53,489 bases of DNA from Sulfurimonas sp. RIFOXYB12_FULL_35_9. GTDB taxonomy: Bacteria > Campylobacterota > Campylobacteria > Campylobacterales > Sulfurimonadaceae. The DNA lies in the NCBI GenBank assembly GCA_001829715.1, contig MICC01000121.1:526-54014 (forward strand), given 5' to 3'. The position numbers and the translations under genes were made by a program. The notes beneath the pieces were generated by a model. The model searched no databases, had not been told where the DNA came from, and saw only the letters and a program-made list of their open reading frames with translations. Shown in pieces: positions 26,424-36,102 of this stretch (the stretch's first letter is position 1; each line of letters opens with the position of its first letter).

Positions 26424-27932
26424 TTAGTATCTGTATCTGAAATATAGACGAATATCTTGTGCAGTTTCAACAGGATCCATTCCCATTGCTTTTGCTTCAG
26501 ACATACTCATCGGCGTACCGCCGTCACCAAAGAAGCCGTTTGAACCTGTATATTCATAATCTAAATATGTATATCTTAGTTGCATAGAGAATACGTCTTT
26601 GATGATTGGTTGAGACCAATAAGCTTCATAAGCATTACCGCGAGCTGCAAGTTTAGAGCCTATCATAGTATCTTCACCGTAAGTAAACGGTCTCCAGTAT
26701 TTTGAACCGTGGTTATACTCTAGTCCAAATTTACCGCCTGTTAAATTTGGCATTACAGCACCCAACCAGATAGAATGACCAGTCTCAGACTCATCGCTTC
26801 CAAGCATACTGTTTCCAACCATATTTACAGTTCCCATACCCATAGAACTCATATCTACACTTCTTGTGATATTTATGTTAGGGTGAGATTTTGACATAGC
26901 AGCTGAAGCAAAGAGGGTTGTTTCATCTAGGAAATCATTGATTCCATCACCTACGCCGTCAACTTTAAATGATATTGCCATACCATCCATATCTCCGCCG
27001 TTTAACATTTCATATGCAGTCGGCTGACCTGTTGCACCATTTATAGAAGTAGCATACATACCTGGAACATTAAGTCCTCTATACCATGTAGTTTCAACCG
27101 AATATTGTCCATCATCATATGGTACAAATATGAATCCTGCCATATCTACAGTATCGAGTTCGCCGTCAACTTTAGTAAAATTCGGTTGGCTTGAACCACC
27201 CATCGGAGCACCTAGTGCCGCAGTTGCTTCACTTGCCCAGCCAGCTGCATTTGTTAACCCGCGACCAAGACATAGTTTAGCATACATACCTTGTACGTAA
27301 TTATCGAGCTTCATAGTTACTGATGCACCGTCAAATTCCATATTTATAACATGACCCATAGGAGATTTTGCTTTTGCATCATCTTCTCTTAGGTTGCTTA
27401 AGAACCCATTTGTTGATGGACGACGACCAACACTTGCTGCCCAACCGATAGTACCTGTTCTAAAATTCCACAACCAGTATGCTTCTCTTACTCTTAGCTT
27501 ATCATCTGCAAGTGTTTCACTTGATACCCAGTCAAAAGTATCAAAGCCAAAACCTGTTCCTCTTTGTCCATAACTTGCACCAAAAGCTTTGTGGTATGCC
27601 AATTGTCCTCTAAATAGCATACTCTCAGTAGGAGCATAACCCATACCTAACCATAAACGGTTTGAATAGAGAGCATCGTTTGTATATGTGTTTCCATTTA
27701 CAGTTTTATATCTTAAGTTGTCGTATGCTGTTCTAAAGTCTACATCAAACTTAATATTATCCTGCGCAGCAAGTGCGTTTACGGTAGATATCTTTGTATC
27801 TTGTTTTTTATCGCTGTTTTGCAACTGCTCTATCTTCTTGTTTAATTCATCTATCTGTTTTTGAACATCAGCATTTGCAAACGCTGCCGTACTCAAAAAA
27901 GCGATAGCCGATAACGTAACGATTCTTTTCAT
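26424..27932 (-). CDS. Outer-membrane porin-like protein (DUF3373 family)
   Basis: A 502-residue secreted protein with a signal peptide (MKRIVTLSAIAFLSTAAFA). A short coiled coil (VQKQIDELNKKIEQLQN) follows, then a long beta-rich barrel-type region with alternating aromatic residues, ending YFRYRY. The C-terminal aromatic residue is typical of outer-membrane barrels. Length and layout fit the DUF3373 family, common in Campylobacterota. The shared promoter/operator with the downstream sulfide:quinone oxidoreductase suggests joint expression, perhaps for passage of sulfur compounds; that role is inference. Confidence 0.85.
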   Translation of the reverse strand: MKRIVTLSAIAFLSTAAFANADVQKQIDELNKKIEQLQNSDKKQDTKISTVNALAAQDNIKFDVDFRTAYDNLRYKTVNGNTYTNDALYSNRLWLGMGYAPTESMLFRGQLAYHKAFGASYGQRGTGFGFDTFDWVSSETLADDKLRVREAYWLWNFRTGTIGWAASVGRRPSTNGFLSNLREDDAKAKSPMGHVINMEFDGASVTMKLDNYVQGMYAKLCLGRGLTNAAGWASEATAALGAPMGGSSQPNFTKVDGELDTVDMAGFIFVPYDDGQYSVETTWYRGLNVPGMYATSINGATGQPTAYEMLNGGDMDGMAISFKVDGVGDGINDFLDETTLFASAAMSKSHPNINITRSVDMSSMGMGTVNMVGNSMLGSDESETGHSIWLGAVMPNLTGGKFGLEYNHGSKYWRPFTYGEDTMIGSKLAARGNAYEAYWSQPIIKDVFSMQLRYTYLDYEYTGSNGFFGDGGTPMSMSEAKAMGMDPVETAQDIRLYFRYRY

Positions 27933-27948
27933 GATTAATCCCTTTATG

Positions 27949-27970
27949 TGATAATATTATCAATTCTACA
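27949..27970 (-). promoter_or_regulatory. Promoter with TGATAA-N2-TTATCA operator before the porin gene
   Basis: Same layout as at 26121: extended -10 TGTAGAAT (27963-27970) followed by TGATAATATTATCA (27949-27962), with GCTTAAG and ATTTAAAACT upstream at nearly the same spacing (one base longer). Confidence 0.6.
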
Positions 27971-28068
27971 AGTTTGAAGCTTAAGTATAGTTTTAAATCT
28001 TGATTTTTTTAAAGATAATTTCTTTAAAGTGAATAAATGTGTCCTGTAAACTACAAAATAAATTTTTT

Positions 28069-29673
28069 TTAATAAATTTTACTTATAATAAGTTGTACAG
28101 ATATTTTTAAGTTAAATTCATTTTTTATAGCTCTGTAGCTACATGTAAGCCTTTCATCATCCGGCATTTCTAAAATATTTTTAAAAAGGATAAATTCTAT
28201 CTCTTTTTTATTATCTTGGAGATCTTCAACGATGATTTTAGAGTGGGATCTGTCTTTCCCGAATGTATCTATCTTTATGATTTTCGCATTTTTTATAAGA
28301 AAAAGAGGACGAGAATTTGCCTCTCCATATGGTTCAAAGCTCTCAAGAATTTCTAAAAGCTCAAAATCTATCTGTGAACTAGGCAATATTCCTATAACAT
28401 CTTCAAGAGGTATAAAATCATCAGAATCAAATCGTGAAGCCGACAAATTTATAGCATCTCCAAATAGTTTTATACTATGCTCCTCCAACGTAAGCCCTGC
28501 TGCCATTTTATGTCCGCCGAACTTTGTTAAGTAGAATCTATTATCTTGTATAAGTTTAAAAATATCAATATATCCCAAACTTCTGGCACTTCCCTTCGCA
28601 ACTCTGTTGTTTATGCTAAGGACAATTGCAGGTCTCTCAAAATACTCAACCAATCTTGAAGCGATAATTCCCACAACTCCTTCATGCCAATCTTCGCCTG
28701 CAACGACTATAACATTTGGAAGTTCGCCTTGATTTTTTACCACGTCAATTGCCTCTTTTGTTATCTCTGCTTCCATTTCACGTCTTTGCTCATTGAGAGA
28801 GTTTAGCTTTTCAAATTGTCTATAAGCCTGATTTGTCGTAGTTGCGGTTAAAAATTCCAAGGCGATGCTCGCATCTTCAAGTCTTCCGGCTGAGTTTATG
28901 CGAGGTGCTATTTGGAATGCTATATCTTCAGATGATATAGATTTTTTGTTTAAGAAGTCTCTGATGATGATAGATGATGGTCTTTGTGAAGTGGAAATAG
29001 CTTTTAGCCCCTCTTTCACAAGCGTTCTGTTTATATCTTTGAGTGGCATAATGTCTGCAATAATTGCAATAGTTAAAATATCTAAAAACCCTTTCATATC
29101 GATAGGGAGGTTTAACTCTTTTTTTAGAAGTCCAAGCAGAAGCCAAGCAACCTGAGCACCGCATATCTCTTCAAACGGATAGTTGCATTCAGAGAGTTTT
29201 GGATTAACGATTGCATAAGCATGTGGCAGAATTTCGGGAGGTGTGTGGTGATCCGTAATAATAAGTTCAATGCCTCTTTGCTTGCAGATTTCAGCTGCCT
29301 CTACGGCACTTATGCCATTATCGACGGTTATGATGAGATTTGCGTCTACTCTTTTTAATATATTTGGACTGACACCGTAGCCGTCACTAAAGCGGTTTGG
29401 AATGATTGCGTCGATGGGGTACGGGATTTGTCTAAAAAAATCAATCATAATAGCGGTCGCACTGATGCCGTCTACATCATAATCTCCCACAAGCGTTATC
29501 TTTTTTTTCTCTCTTATGGCGGAAGCTATTTTTTTAGCCGCTTTTGGCGCATCATGAAGAAGTTCAGGATTCGGAATCTGTGAGAGTTTCTTCTCTTGAG
29601 TGTCAAATCTTTGGCTAAGCAACTCAAAAAGAGTTGATTTGCTTAAAGTAGGAAGATTATTAAAATTTCGCAT
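28069..29673 (-). CDS. recJ: Single-stranded-DNA-specific exonuclease RecJ
   Basis: A 5'-3' single-strand exonuclease in recombination and mismatch repair. The 534-residue protein has DHH-family motifs: GDYDVDGISATAIMIDFF, ITVDNGISA, DHHTPPE, PRINSAGRLEDAS (DHHA1 side), and the C-terminal KFGGHKMAAGLTLEE. It is slightly shorter than E. coli RecJ but complete. It lies 13 bp after pyrG and is probably co-transcribed. Confidence 0.95.
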   Translation of the reverse strand: MRNFNNLPTLSKSTLFELLSQRFDTQEKKLSQIPNPELLHDAPKAAKKIASAIREKKKITLVGDYDVDGISATAIMIDFFRQIPYPIDAIIPNRFSDGYGVSPNILKRVDANLIITVDNGISAVEAAEICKQRGIELIITDHHTPPEILPHAYAIVNPKLSECNYPFEEICGAQVAWLLLGLLKKELNLPIDMKGFLDILTIAIIADIMPLKDINRTLVKEGLKAISTSQRPSSIIIRDFLNKKSISSEDIAFQIAPRINSAGRLEDASIALEFLTATTTNQAYRQFEKLNSLNEQRREMEAEITKEAIDVVKNQGELPNVIVVAGEDWHEGVVGIIASRLVEYFERPAIVLSINNRVAKGSARSLGYIDIFKLIQDNRFYLTKFGGHKMAAGLTLEEHSIKLFGDAINLSASRFDSDDFIPLEDVIGILPSSQIDFELLEILESFEPYGEANSRPLFLIKNAKIIKIDTFGKDRSHSKIIVEDLQDNKKEIEFILFKNILEMPDDERLTCSYRAIKNEFNLKISVQLIISKIY

Positions 29674-29686
29674 ACCGAGTTGTGTG

Positions 29687-31315
29687 CTACTCTTTTTGAG
29701 AAATATTAAGAGTCGCTGTTACAAATGCAAGTATTGAAGGGTTTGGACTTTGAAGTCTTGATGTAAATTCAGGATGAAACTGAACACCTAAAAACCATGG
29801 ATGATCTTTTATCTCAACAGTTTCTATGAGACCATTTGACTCACCTGTAACTATCATACCGGCATCTTCTAATTGCTTGCGATATGTCGGATTTGCCTCA
29901 TATCTATGGCGATGTCTCTCATGTATTGTTTTCGCCCCGCCGTAAGCTTTGCGAATAATTGAGCCTTCTAACGTATCACATGGGTACTCTCCGAGTCTAA
30001 GAGTTCCGCCCATCGGGGATTTATGGGTTCGAAGTTGAGTATTTCCGCTTTGATCTAAAAAATTATCAATCAGGTAAATCATAGGATAAGGCGTGTTTTC
30101 ATCAAACTCAACGGAGTTTGCACCTTCAAAACCAAGCACATTTCTTGCATACTCTACAAGTGTAAGCTGCATTCCAAGGCAGATGCCAAGATATGGGATT
30201 TTGTTTTCACGAGCATATTTAATGGCTTCTATTTTGCCCTCTACACCGCGATTTCCAAATCCTCCTGCAACTAAAACAGAGTCACAATCACTTAAAAGTG
30301 CTTCTGCTCCTCTCTCTTCTATCTTTTCGCTGTCAACCCAGTGAATGTCTACGCGTGTGTCAAGATGTGCGCCTGCATGGATTAGAGACTCAGTCAAAGA
30401 TTTGTAAGCCTCTTTTAGTTCAAGATATTTTCCGACAAAACCAAGAACAATACGGTTTTTCGGTTGAACTATTTTTTTAACAAGAGAGTCCCATTTTTCC
30501 ATATTTGGATTGAGCTCGCCTAAGCCTAACTCTTTTGAGATAGGCTTTAGGATGTTTTGTCTTAAGAATGTAATAGGAATATCATAAATAGTTGCAGCAT
30601 CAAGAGCTTCTATAACGCTGTCTGCAGAGACGTCACAGCTCATTGCCAATTTTTTCTTGAAAGTTTTTGGCAGCGCATTTTCACTTCTTGCAATTATCAT
30701 CTGAGGAGTGATACCGATACGGCGAAGCTCTTGAACTGAGTGCTGAGTAGGTTTGCTTTTTAGCTCACCCGCAGCTTTTATAAACGGAATAAGCGTAACA
30801 TGTACAAAAAAAGTTCCCTCTACTTCATCATCATGTTTCATCTGGCGAATCGCTTCCATAAACGGAAGACCTTCGATATCTCCGACTGTTCCGCCAAGCT
30901 CAACTATGAGAATATCATGACCCTCTCCAGCCTCTTTTATACGCTTTACAATCTCTCCGACTATGTGAGGAATAACCTGAATAGTCTGACCAAGGTAGCC
31001 GCCTGCGCGCTCTCTCTCGATTACGGCTGAGTATATCTGACCGGTAGTGAAGTTGCTTGATTTAAGATAAGATGTATCTAAAAATCTCTCATAGTTTCCG
31101 ATGTCCAAATCTGTTTCTGCGCCGTCTTTTGTAACAAAAACCTCACCATGCTCCAATGGGCTCATGGTTCCCGGATCTACATTTATGTATGGATCAATTT
31201 TCAACATACCCACTTGTATGCCGGAGTGTTTAAGCAAAGTGCCAATACTAGCCGCTGTTATCCCTTTTCCAAGAGAACTTAAAACTCCACCGGTAACAAA
31301 GATATATTTAGTCAT
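29687..31315 (-). CDS. pyrG: CTP synthase
   Basis: Makes CTP from UTP with glutamine-derived ammonia. The 542-residue protein has the N-terminal synthetase motif [23 protein letters not shown] and the class I amidotransferase domain with catalytic cysteine in [10 protein letters not shown] and H/E in [10 protein letters not shown]. An in-frame start exists at 31336, but the ATG at 31315 begins the conserved [10 protein letters not shown] and is preceded by GGAG, so I use it. Confidence 0.97.
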   Translation of the reverse strand: MTKYIFVTGGVLSSLGKGITAASIGTLLKHSGIQVGMLKIDPYINVDPGTMSPLEHGEVFVTKDGAETDLDIGNYERFLDTSYLKSSNFTTGQIYSAVIERERAGGYLGQTIQVIPHIVGEIVKRIKEAGEGHDILIVELGGTVGDIEGLPFMEAIRQMKHDDEVEGTFFVHVTLIPFIKAAGELKSKPTQHSVQELRRIGITPQMIIARSENALPKTFKKKLAMSCDVSADSVIEALDAATIYDIPITFLRQNILKPISKELGLGELNPNMEKWDSLVKKIVQPKNRIVLGFVGKYLELKEAYKSLTESLIHAGAHLDTRVDIHWVDSEKIEERGAEALLSDCDSVLVAGGFGNRGVEGKIEAIKYARENKIPYLGICLGMQLTLVEYARNVLGFEGANSVEFDENTPYPMIYLIDNFLDQSGNTQLRTHKSPMGGTLRLGEYPCDTLEGSIIRKAYGGAKTIHERHRHRYEANPTYRKQLEDAGMIVTGESNGLIETVEIKDHPWFLGVQFHPEFTSRLQSPNPSILAFVTATLNISQKE

Positions 31316-31454
31316 AAAATAGCTCCAAAATGTCAATTAAAGCCGTGATTATAGTATAGTATCTCTTAAAATTAGGCAGACCCACACGCTTAAAAATGGC
31401 AAGTTATAAGAATATTTTGCTAAAATAACAGATAGTTTAATAAGAAAGATTTAT

Positions 31455-33074
31455 ATGGATTTCGCACTTTTATACATAGTAGTCGCTCTGGGTCTCTCGA
31501 CAGTGCTCAACCTTTTTTTTAAACGACTGGGAGTATCGCAGATTATAGGTTACATACTTACGGGTACTATTATGGTTTATACATTTGATTTAAGGTACAT
31601 GAACGATTCGAAGACGTTAGAACATATTGCGGAGTTCGGCATAGTTTTTTTGATGTTTACAATCGGACTTGAGATCTCTTTGGCTAAGATGAACAGCATG
31701 AGAAAAGAGATTTTTTTAAACGGATTTTTGCAAGTAGGATTTACTGCTTTAATCGTCTATGGTATAAGCCACTATCTTTTTTCAATGAAGTCAACACCGT
31801 CACTTATTATCTCGCTTGCGTTTGCTCTCTCTTCTACTGCGGTCGTATTAAGTTATTTAAAAACATCTAAAGAGATACACAATCCTTACGGGCAGCGTGC
31901 AACTGGGATACTTATTTTTCAAGACATAGCGGTTATTCCGATTCTTATCCTCTTGGGGTTTTTGACAAACTCAGGTGGAGAGTCGGTCGGTGTAATCATA
32001 AGAGACACTTTTATAAGTGCTGTTTTAATTATAGGGCTTATGTTTATTGTCGGCAAGAGAGTTATGACTTGGCTTTTACACTTCTCGGCATCAAGCGAAG
32101 TGGATGAACTCTTTATGGGTTCTGTTTTGTTTATAGTTGTGAGTGCGGCACTTTTGGCTTCATTTATGGGTTTTACTTACTCTCTTGGAGCTTTTATCGC
32201 AGGTATGATTATTGCCGAAACAAAGTATCATCATAAAGTAGAAGCGGACATAGCACCTTTTAAAGACATACTCTTAGGTACATTTTTTATAGTTGTGGGG
32301 ATGAAGATAGATGTCCTCTTTTTTATGGATCATATAGGAATAATTATAGCTATCTTTCTTCTTATTTTTATTTTAAAAACTTTTGTAACCTATTTTGTAC
32401 TTCGCCTCTCATCATCACATGTGCTCTCTCTTAAAACTGCACTTGCCCTGTCTCAGGTTGGAGAATTTTCATTTGTAATCTTTGCAGTTGCAAGCATGGG
32501 AGGACTTTTGAAAGAGGAGTTGGAGTCGCTTTTTGTTCTTGTAGTGATATTTTCTATGATTGTGACACCGTTTTTTATCTCAAAAATTAATGCTTTTGTA
32601 AGTTTTGTGAGCCATCATCAATATCTCGGACTAAATATCGATGCTTTTATCTCAAGACGAGATCATGTCATTTTATGCGGTTACAGTATTACAGGTAAAT
32701 TTGCGGCACAAAATCTTGATAAAATCGACGCACACTACGTTATTATCGATAACAATCCAAAACATGTTCAAGAAGCATTGGCACAGGGAAAAGAGGCATA
32801 TCTTGGGGACATGTCAAAACTGTCTCTGCTTGAAGCACTTCATGCCGAGAGTGCTGCGGCAGTAATAGTTACACTTGATAACGTAGAGAAAAAAAGAGCA
32901 ATTTGTGAGGCAATTTTAAAACATACAAAAGATATAAATCTTATAGTAAAAGTCTCAACACTCGAAGATAAAGAGAACCTAAAAGATTTAGCTATAACCT
33001 CTATAGTCGATGATAAGCTTGAGGTAGGGCGATTACTTGTTGAGAAAATGATTACATGCAAATTGAGATATTAA
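31455..33074 (+). CDS. CPA2-family cation:proton antiporter with TrkA-N domain (KefB/YbaL-like)
   Basis: A membrane transporter of 539 residues. The first 380 or so residues form about 12 hydrophobic helices with family patches such as QIIGYILTGTIM, EFGIVFLMFTIGLEISLAKM, FALSSTAVVLSYL and FQDIAVIPILILLGF. A cytosolic Rossmann-type TrkA-N domain follows (HVILCGYSITGKFAAQNL, VVIDNN-type segment, AYLGDMSKLSLLEA). Such proteins exchange K+ or Na+ for protons. It starts a plus-strand run divergent from pyrG and ends 4 bp before the HAD gene. Confidence 0.9.
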   Translation: MDFALLYIVVALGLSTVLNLFFKRLGVSQIIGYILTGTIMVYTFDLRYMNDSKTLEHIAEFGIVFLMFTIGLEISLAKMNSMRKEIFLNGFLQVGFTALIVYGISHYLFSMKSTPSLIISLAFALSSTAVVLSYLKTSKEIHNPYGQRATGILIFQDIAVIPILILLGFLTNSGGESVGVIIRDTFISAVLIIGLMFIVGKRVMTWLLHFSASSEVDELFMGSVLFIVVSAALLASFMGFTYSLGAFIAGMIIAETKYHHKVEADIAPFKDILLGTFFIVVGMKIDVLFFMDHIGIIIAIFLLIFILKTFVTYFVLRLSSSHVLSLKTALALSQVGEFSFVIFAVASMGGLLKEELESLFVLVVIFSMIVTPFFISKINAFVSFVSHHQYLGLNIDAFISRRDHVILCGYSITGKFAAQNLDKIDAHYVIIDNNPKHVQEALAQGKEAYLGDMSKLSLLEALHAESAAAVIVTLDNVEKKRAICEAILKHTKDINLIVKVSTLEDKENLKDLAITSIVDDKLEVGRLLVEKMITCKLRY

Positions 33075-33078
33075 CACA

Positions 33079-33909
33079 ATGAAAAAAATATATATTACAG
33101 ACCTTGATCACACTTTTTTGCGAACAGATTTGTCGGTAAGTGACTTCACAAGAGATGTTTGGAATGGTATGGCTGTCGACTCGATTGTTAGTGTTGCAAC
33201 GGCTAGAACATACAAAAAAACACTCCAGTTTATAGAGAATGTTCAAATAAATGCTCCGATGATACTGCTTGATGGGGCTTTAATAGCAACTATGGATAAA
33301 AAAATAATCGACACAAAGTTTATAAACAAAGCGGTCTCGGATGCTATTATAGACGAGGGTGCAAAACTGGGTATCTACCCTTTTATCCTCTCTTTGGCAG
33401 ATGGCACTCTGCGCGAAATCTTCTCTTACTCTACCGTTTTAAACGTACATCAAAAAGAGGTGCTTAAAAATTATAAAAATGACGATCATCACAATCAGCA
33501 GAGCAATCTTCGTGCGATGGATGATAATTTTAAAGTCGTTTATTTTGGAGATGAGGTTTTGCTGCGAGAACTTGCACTTCAAGTAGAGAAAATTTTTGGA
33601 GATTCTTTAAAATATATCTTAGCGCCTGAAGCTTATGTCGGCTGCTATTTTTTGACGATTTTGCATAAAGATGCCGATAAATCTCACGGCATTAAAAGCG
33701 TAAGCGAATATGTCGGTTTTGACCTCTCTAAACTAACCGTTTTTGGAGATAATTTTAACGATGTCGGTATGTTTGAGTTGGCAGGAACTTCGGTTGCGGT
33801 TGCAAATGCACAAGAGGGTGTAAAAAAACTGGCAAATATTGTTCTGCCTCATACAAACGATGAAGATGCGGTTGCAAAATATCTGAAAAGTTTAAAAAGT
33901 GCAAAGTAA
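33079..33909 (+). CDS. HAD-superfamily (Cof-type) phosphatase
   Basis: A 276-residue cytosolic HAD IIB hydrolase. It has the nucleophile motif YITDLDHTFLRTD (D8 and D10), the threonine motif in SVATARTYKK, the lysine in KDADKSHGIKSV, and the metal motif FGDNFNDVGMFELA. Family members dephosphorylate sugar phosphates or flavin precursors. Its place directly before a sugar transporter and a hexose-6-phosphate mutarotase points to a sugar phosphate substrate, but the exact one cannot be told. Its end overlaps the transporter start by 11 bp. Confidence 0.85.
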   Translation: MKKIYITDLDHTFLRTDLSVSDFTRDVWNGMAVDSIVSVATARTYKKTLQFIENVQINAPMILLDGALIATMDKKIIDTKFINKAVSDAIIDEGAKLGIYPFILSLADGTLREIFSYSTVLNVHQKEVLKNYKNDDHHNQQSNLRAMDDNFKVVYFGDEVLLRELALQVEKIFGDSLKYILAPEAYVGCYFLTILHKDADKSHGIKSVSEYVGFDLSKLTVFGDNFNDVGMFELAGTSVAVANAQEGVKKLANIVLPHTNDEDAVAKYLKSLKSAK

Positions 33910-35167
33910 ATCCACGCTTGTTCCTATGGTAATCATAGGAGTTCTGTTTTTCATTTTTGGGTTTGTTACATGGCTAAACGGTTCACTCATTCCTTTTTTA
34001 AAAGTCATTTGCGACCTTAACGAGTTTCAAGCGCTTTTTGTAACTTTTGCCTTTTATATCGCTTATACCGTTATGGCTCTGCCTATGGCTTATCTGTTAG
34101 AGAAAACAGGCTATAAAAACGGTATGGCTTTAGGTTTGGCAATCATGGCTGTGGGAAGCCTTATATTTATCCCTGCCGCACAAAGTGCAAATTTTATACT
34201 CTTCCTTGTCGCACTCTTTACGCTTGGAACTGGGCTTACGGTACTTCAAAGTGCATCAAATCCATACATAGTCTGTATCGGAGATATCAAGAGTGCGGCT
34301 ATGCGAATAAGCATAATGGGGCTTATAAACAAAGGTGCGGGAGTTGTCGCTCCTTTGCTTTTTAGTGCTTTTATACTCTCAGGCATCGGCTCTTTGGAAG
34401 ATTTGACAAGCGAGGCAAAAGAGATTTTGGCTTCAAAACTGATAACTCCATACATAATTATGGCTGTAGTTTTGAGTGGCTTAATCGTACTTGTAAAGTT
34501 TTCTTCACTTCCAGAGCTTGAGTTTGCTCAAGATGATGAGGTTGAACAAAAGAGCATATTTGAGTTTCCACGTGTTGTTTTTGGTGCAGCCGCTCTCTTT
34601 TTTTATGTCGGTATTGAGGTGATTGCCGGAGATACTATCGGGCTTTACGGACAAAGTTTGGGTGTAGAAAATTACACCTCTTTGACATCTTTTACTATGA
34701 GTTTTATGGTTTTTGGATATCTTGTCGGCGTTTTTTTCATACCGAAATATCTCTCTCAGGAGAATGCACTTCTAGGTTCGGCAATACTTGGAGTACTATT
34801 TTTAGTGGGTGTCGCAATTTCATCTACGCAAAGCAACACAATCAGCGAGATATTATGGGGCTACAGCGGAGTGAGAACCATTCCCGACAGCGTAACTTTT
34901 GTTGCACTTTTGGGATTTGCAAATGCTCTTGTCTGGCCTACAATTTGGCCTCTGGCACTTGAGGGTTTAGGCAGACATACGGCTAAGGGAAGCGCACTTT
35001 TGATTATGGCGATAGCCGGAGGCGCGATACTTCCGCTACTCTTCGGTAAAATCGCTCAAACAAGCGGTGATATGCAATCAACCTACCTTATCGGCATAGT
35101 TTGCTATGCTTTTATACTTTTTTACGCTATCAAAGGACATAAAATCTCATCATGGAGAAGTGAATGA
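33899..35167 (+). CDS. MFS sugar transporter (FucP/glucose-galactose type)
   Basis: A 422-residue transporter with about 12 membrane segments. The N-terminal FFIFGFVTWLNGSLIPFLK stretch is the hallmark of the fucose/glucose/galactose:H+ (or Na+) symporter family, and LGTGLTVLQSASNPYI is another family patch. A GTG at 33899 starts inside the HAD gene; an ATG nine codons later is the alternative start. With the HAD phosphatase and mutarotase it forms an operon for hexose uptake and conversion, notable in a bacterium that otherwise looks lithotrophic. Confidence 0.88.
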   Translation: MQSKSTLVPMVIIGVLFFIFGFVTWLNGSLIPFLKVICDLNEFQALFVTFAFYIAYTVMALPMAYLLEKTGYKNGMALGLAIMAVGSLIFIPAAQSANFILFLVALFTLGTGLTVLQSASNPYIVCIGDIKSAAMRISIMGLINKGAGVVAPLLFSAFILSGIGSLEDLTSEAKEILASKLITPYIIMAVVLSGLIVLVKFSSLPELEFAQDDEVEQKSIFEFPRVVFGAAALFFYVGIEVIAGDTIGLYGQSLGVENYTSLTSFTMSFMVFGYLVGVFFIPKYLSQENALLGSAILGVLFLVGVAISSTQSNTISEILWGYSGVRTIPDSVTFVALLGFANALVWPTIWPLALEGLGRHTAKGSALLIMAIAGGAILPLLFGKIAQTSGDMQSTYLIGIVCYAFILFYAIKGHKISSWRSE

Positions 35168-36000
35168 TTGTTCATAAAAAATTGGCTAACGGATTTGAAT
35201 ATATAGAGATAAAAAATTCTGCCGCAGAGGCAAAAATCGCTCTTCAGGGTGCACATATTTTTCACTATAAAAGAGCGGATGAAGAGCAGATACTTTGGCT
35301 AAGTGAAGTGAGTGATTTTGAATACGGCAAAGCAATCCGTGGCGGAGTTCCCATCTGCTGGCCATGGTTTGGTTTTAACGAAAATAAAAATCTGCCTCAA
35401 CACGGCTTTGCAAGAGTCTCCATGTGGGAGTTTATCAAAAGCGATGAGTCTGATGAAAAAAGTTCATCTTTGATATTTAGGCTTACTCACGGCAGCCAAA
35501 CGCTTAAAATGTGGCGGTATAAATTTGAGCTTGAGCTACATGTAACTATCTCAGACAAGCTAACGATGGAGCTAAAAACTACAAATCTTGATTGTGAGAG
35601 TTTTGTCTTGACACAAGCTCTTCACACCTATTTTAAAGTTTCGCACATCTCACATGCACTTATCAAAGGTTTGGACAAAAAGCCTTACCTAGATGCTCTT
35701 ACATGGAAAAACGAGATACAAGAGGGCGATATAACTTTTAACCAAGAGGTTGACAGAGTTTACCAAGAGGTTACTGATGAAATTATTTTGAGAGATGAAA
35801 ATAGGGAAATTCATATAAAAAACAGCGGCTCATCTTCAACAGTTGTTTGGAATCCATGGATAGAAAAAACTTTAAGAATGAGTGCTATGAACGAGAATGC
35901 TTACGAGCATATGCTCTGCATAGAGTCGGCTAATGCGTTTGACGATAGAAAGGTTTTAAAGCCGCAAAGTTCATATACTATAAAGGCTGTTATTTTCTAA
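35164..36000 (+). CDS. D-hexose-6-phosphate mutarotase (YeaD family)
   Basis: A 278-residue aldose-1-epimerase-fold enzyme that interconverts anomers of hexose 6-phosphates. Family motifs include ALQGAHIFHYK, AIRGGVPICWPWFG, QHGFARVSMWEF with the substrate-binding histidine, HTYFKVSHIS with the catalytic histidine, and the C-terminal MLCIESAN containing the catalytic glutamate. It overlaps the sugar transporter by 4 bp (ATGA), so the two are translationally coupled. Confidence 0.9.
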   Translation: MIVHKKLANGFEYIEIKNSAAEAKIALQGAHIFHYKRADEEQILWLSEVSDFEYGKAIRGGVPICWPWFGFNENKNLPQHGFARVSMWEFIKSDESDEKSSSLIFRLTHGSQTLKMWRYKFELELHVTISDKLTMELKTTNLDCESFVLTQALHTYFKVSHISHALIKGLDKKPYLDALTWKNEIQEGDITFNQEVDRVYQEVTDEIILRDENREIHIKNSGSSSTVVWNPWIEKTLRMSAMNENAYEHMLCIESANAFDDRKVLKPQSSYTIKAVIF

Positions 36001-36011
36001 AATTCTTTATA

Positions 36012-36087
36012 TTTTCTTTACACCATAGCCGTATTGTTTGAGTTTTTTTTGACTGCTTTGGGGGATACAATTACACTTGAAATTTAT
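36012..36087 (+). promoter_or_regulatory. Copy 1 of a 76-bp promoter-like repeat (before the TorF-type porin)
   Basis: Matches the sequence at 36935-37010 at 67 of 76 positions. It has a T8 run (36043-36050) and a TACAAT -10-like box (36066-36071), in keeping with the periodic-T promoters of Campylobacterota. It ends just before the ribosome binding site of the porin gene. Confidence 0.65.
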
Positions 36088-36102
36088 ATAAAAGGATATG
36101 AA

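Noticed and set aside
36034..36102. N-terminal extension of the TorF-type porin
   Set aside because: It runs through the duplicated promoter and would mask the signal peptide; the start at 36103 has a good ribosome binding site.
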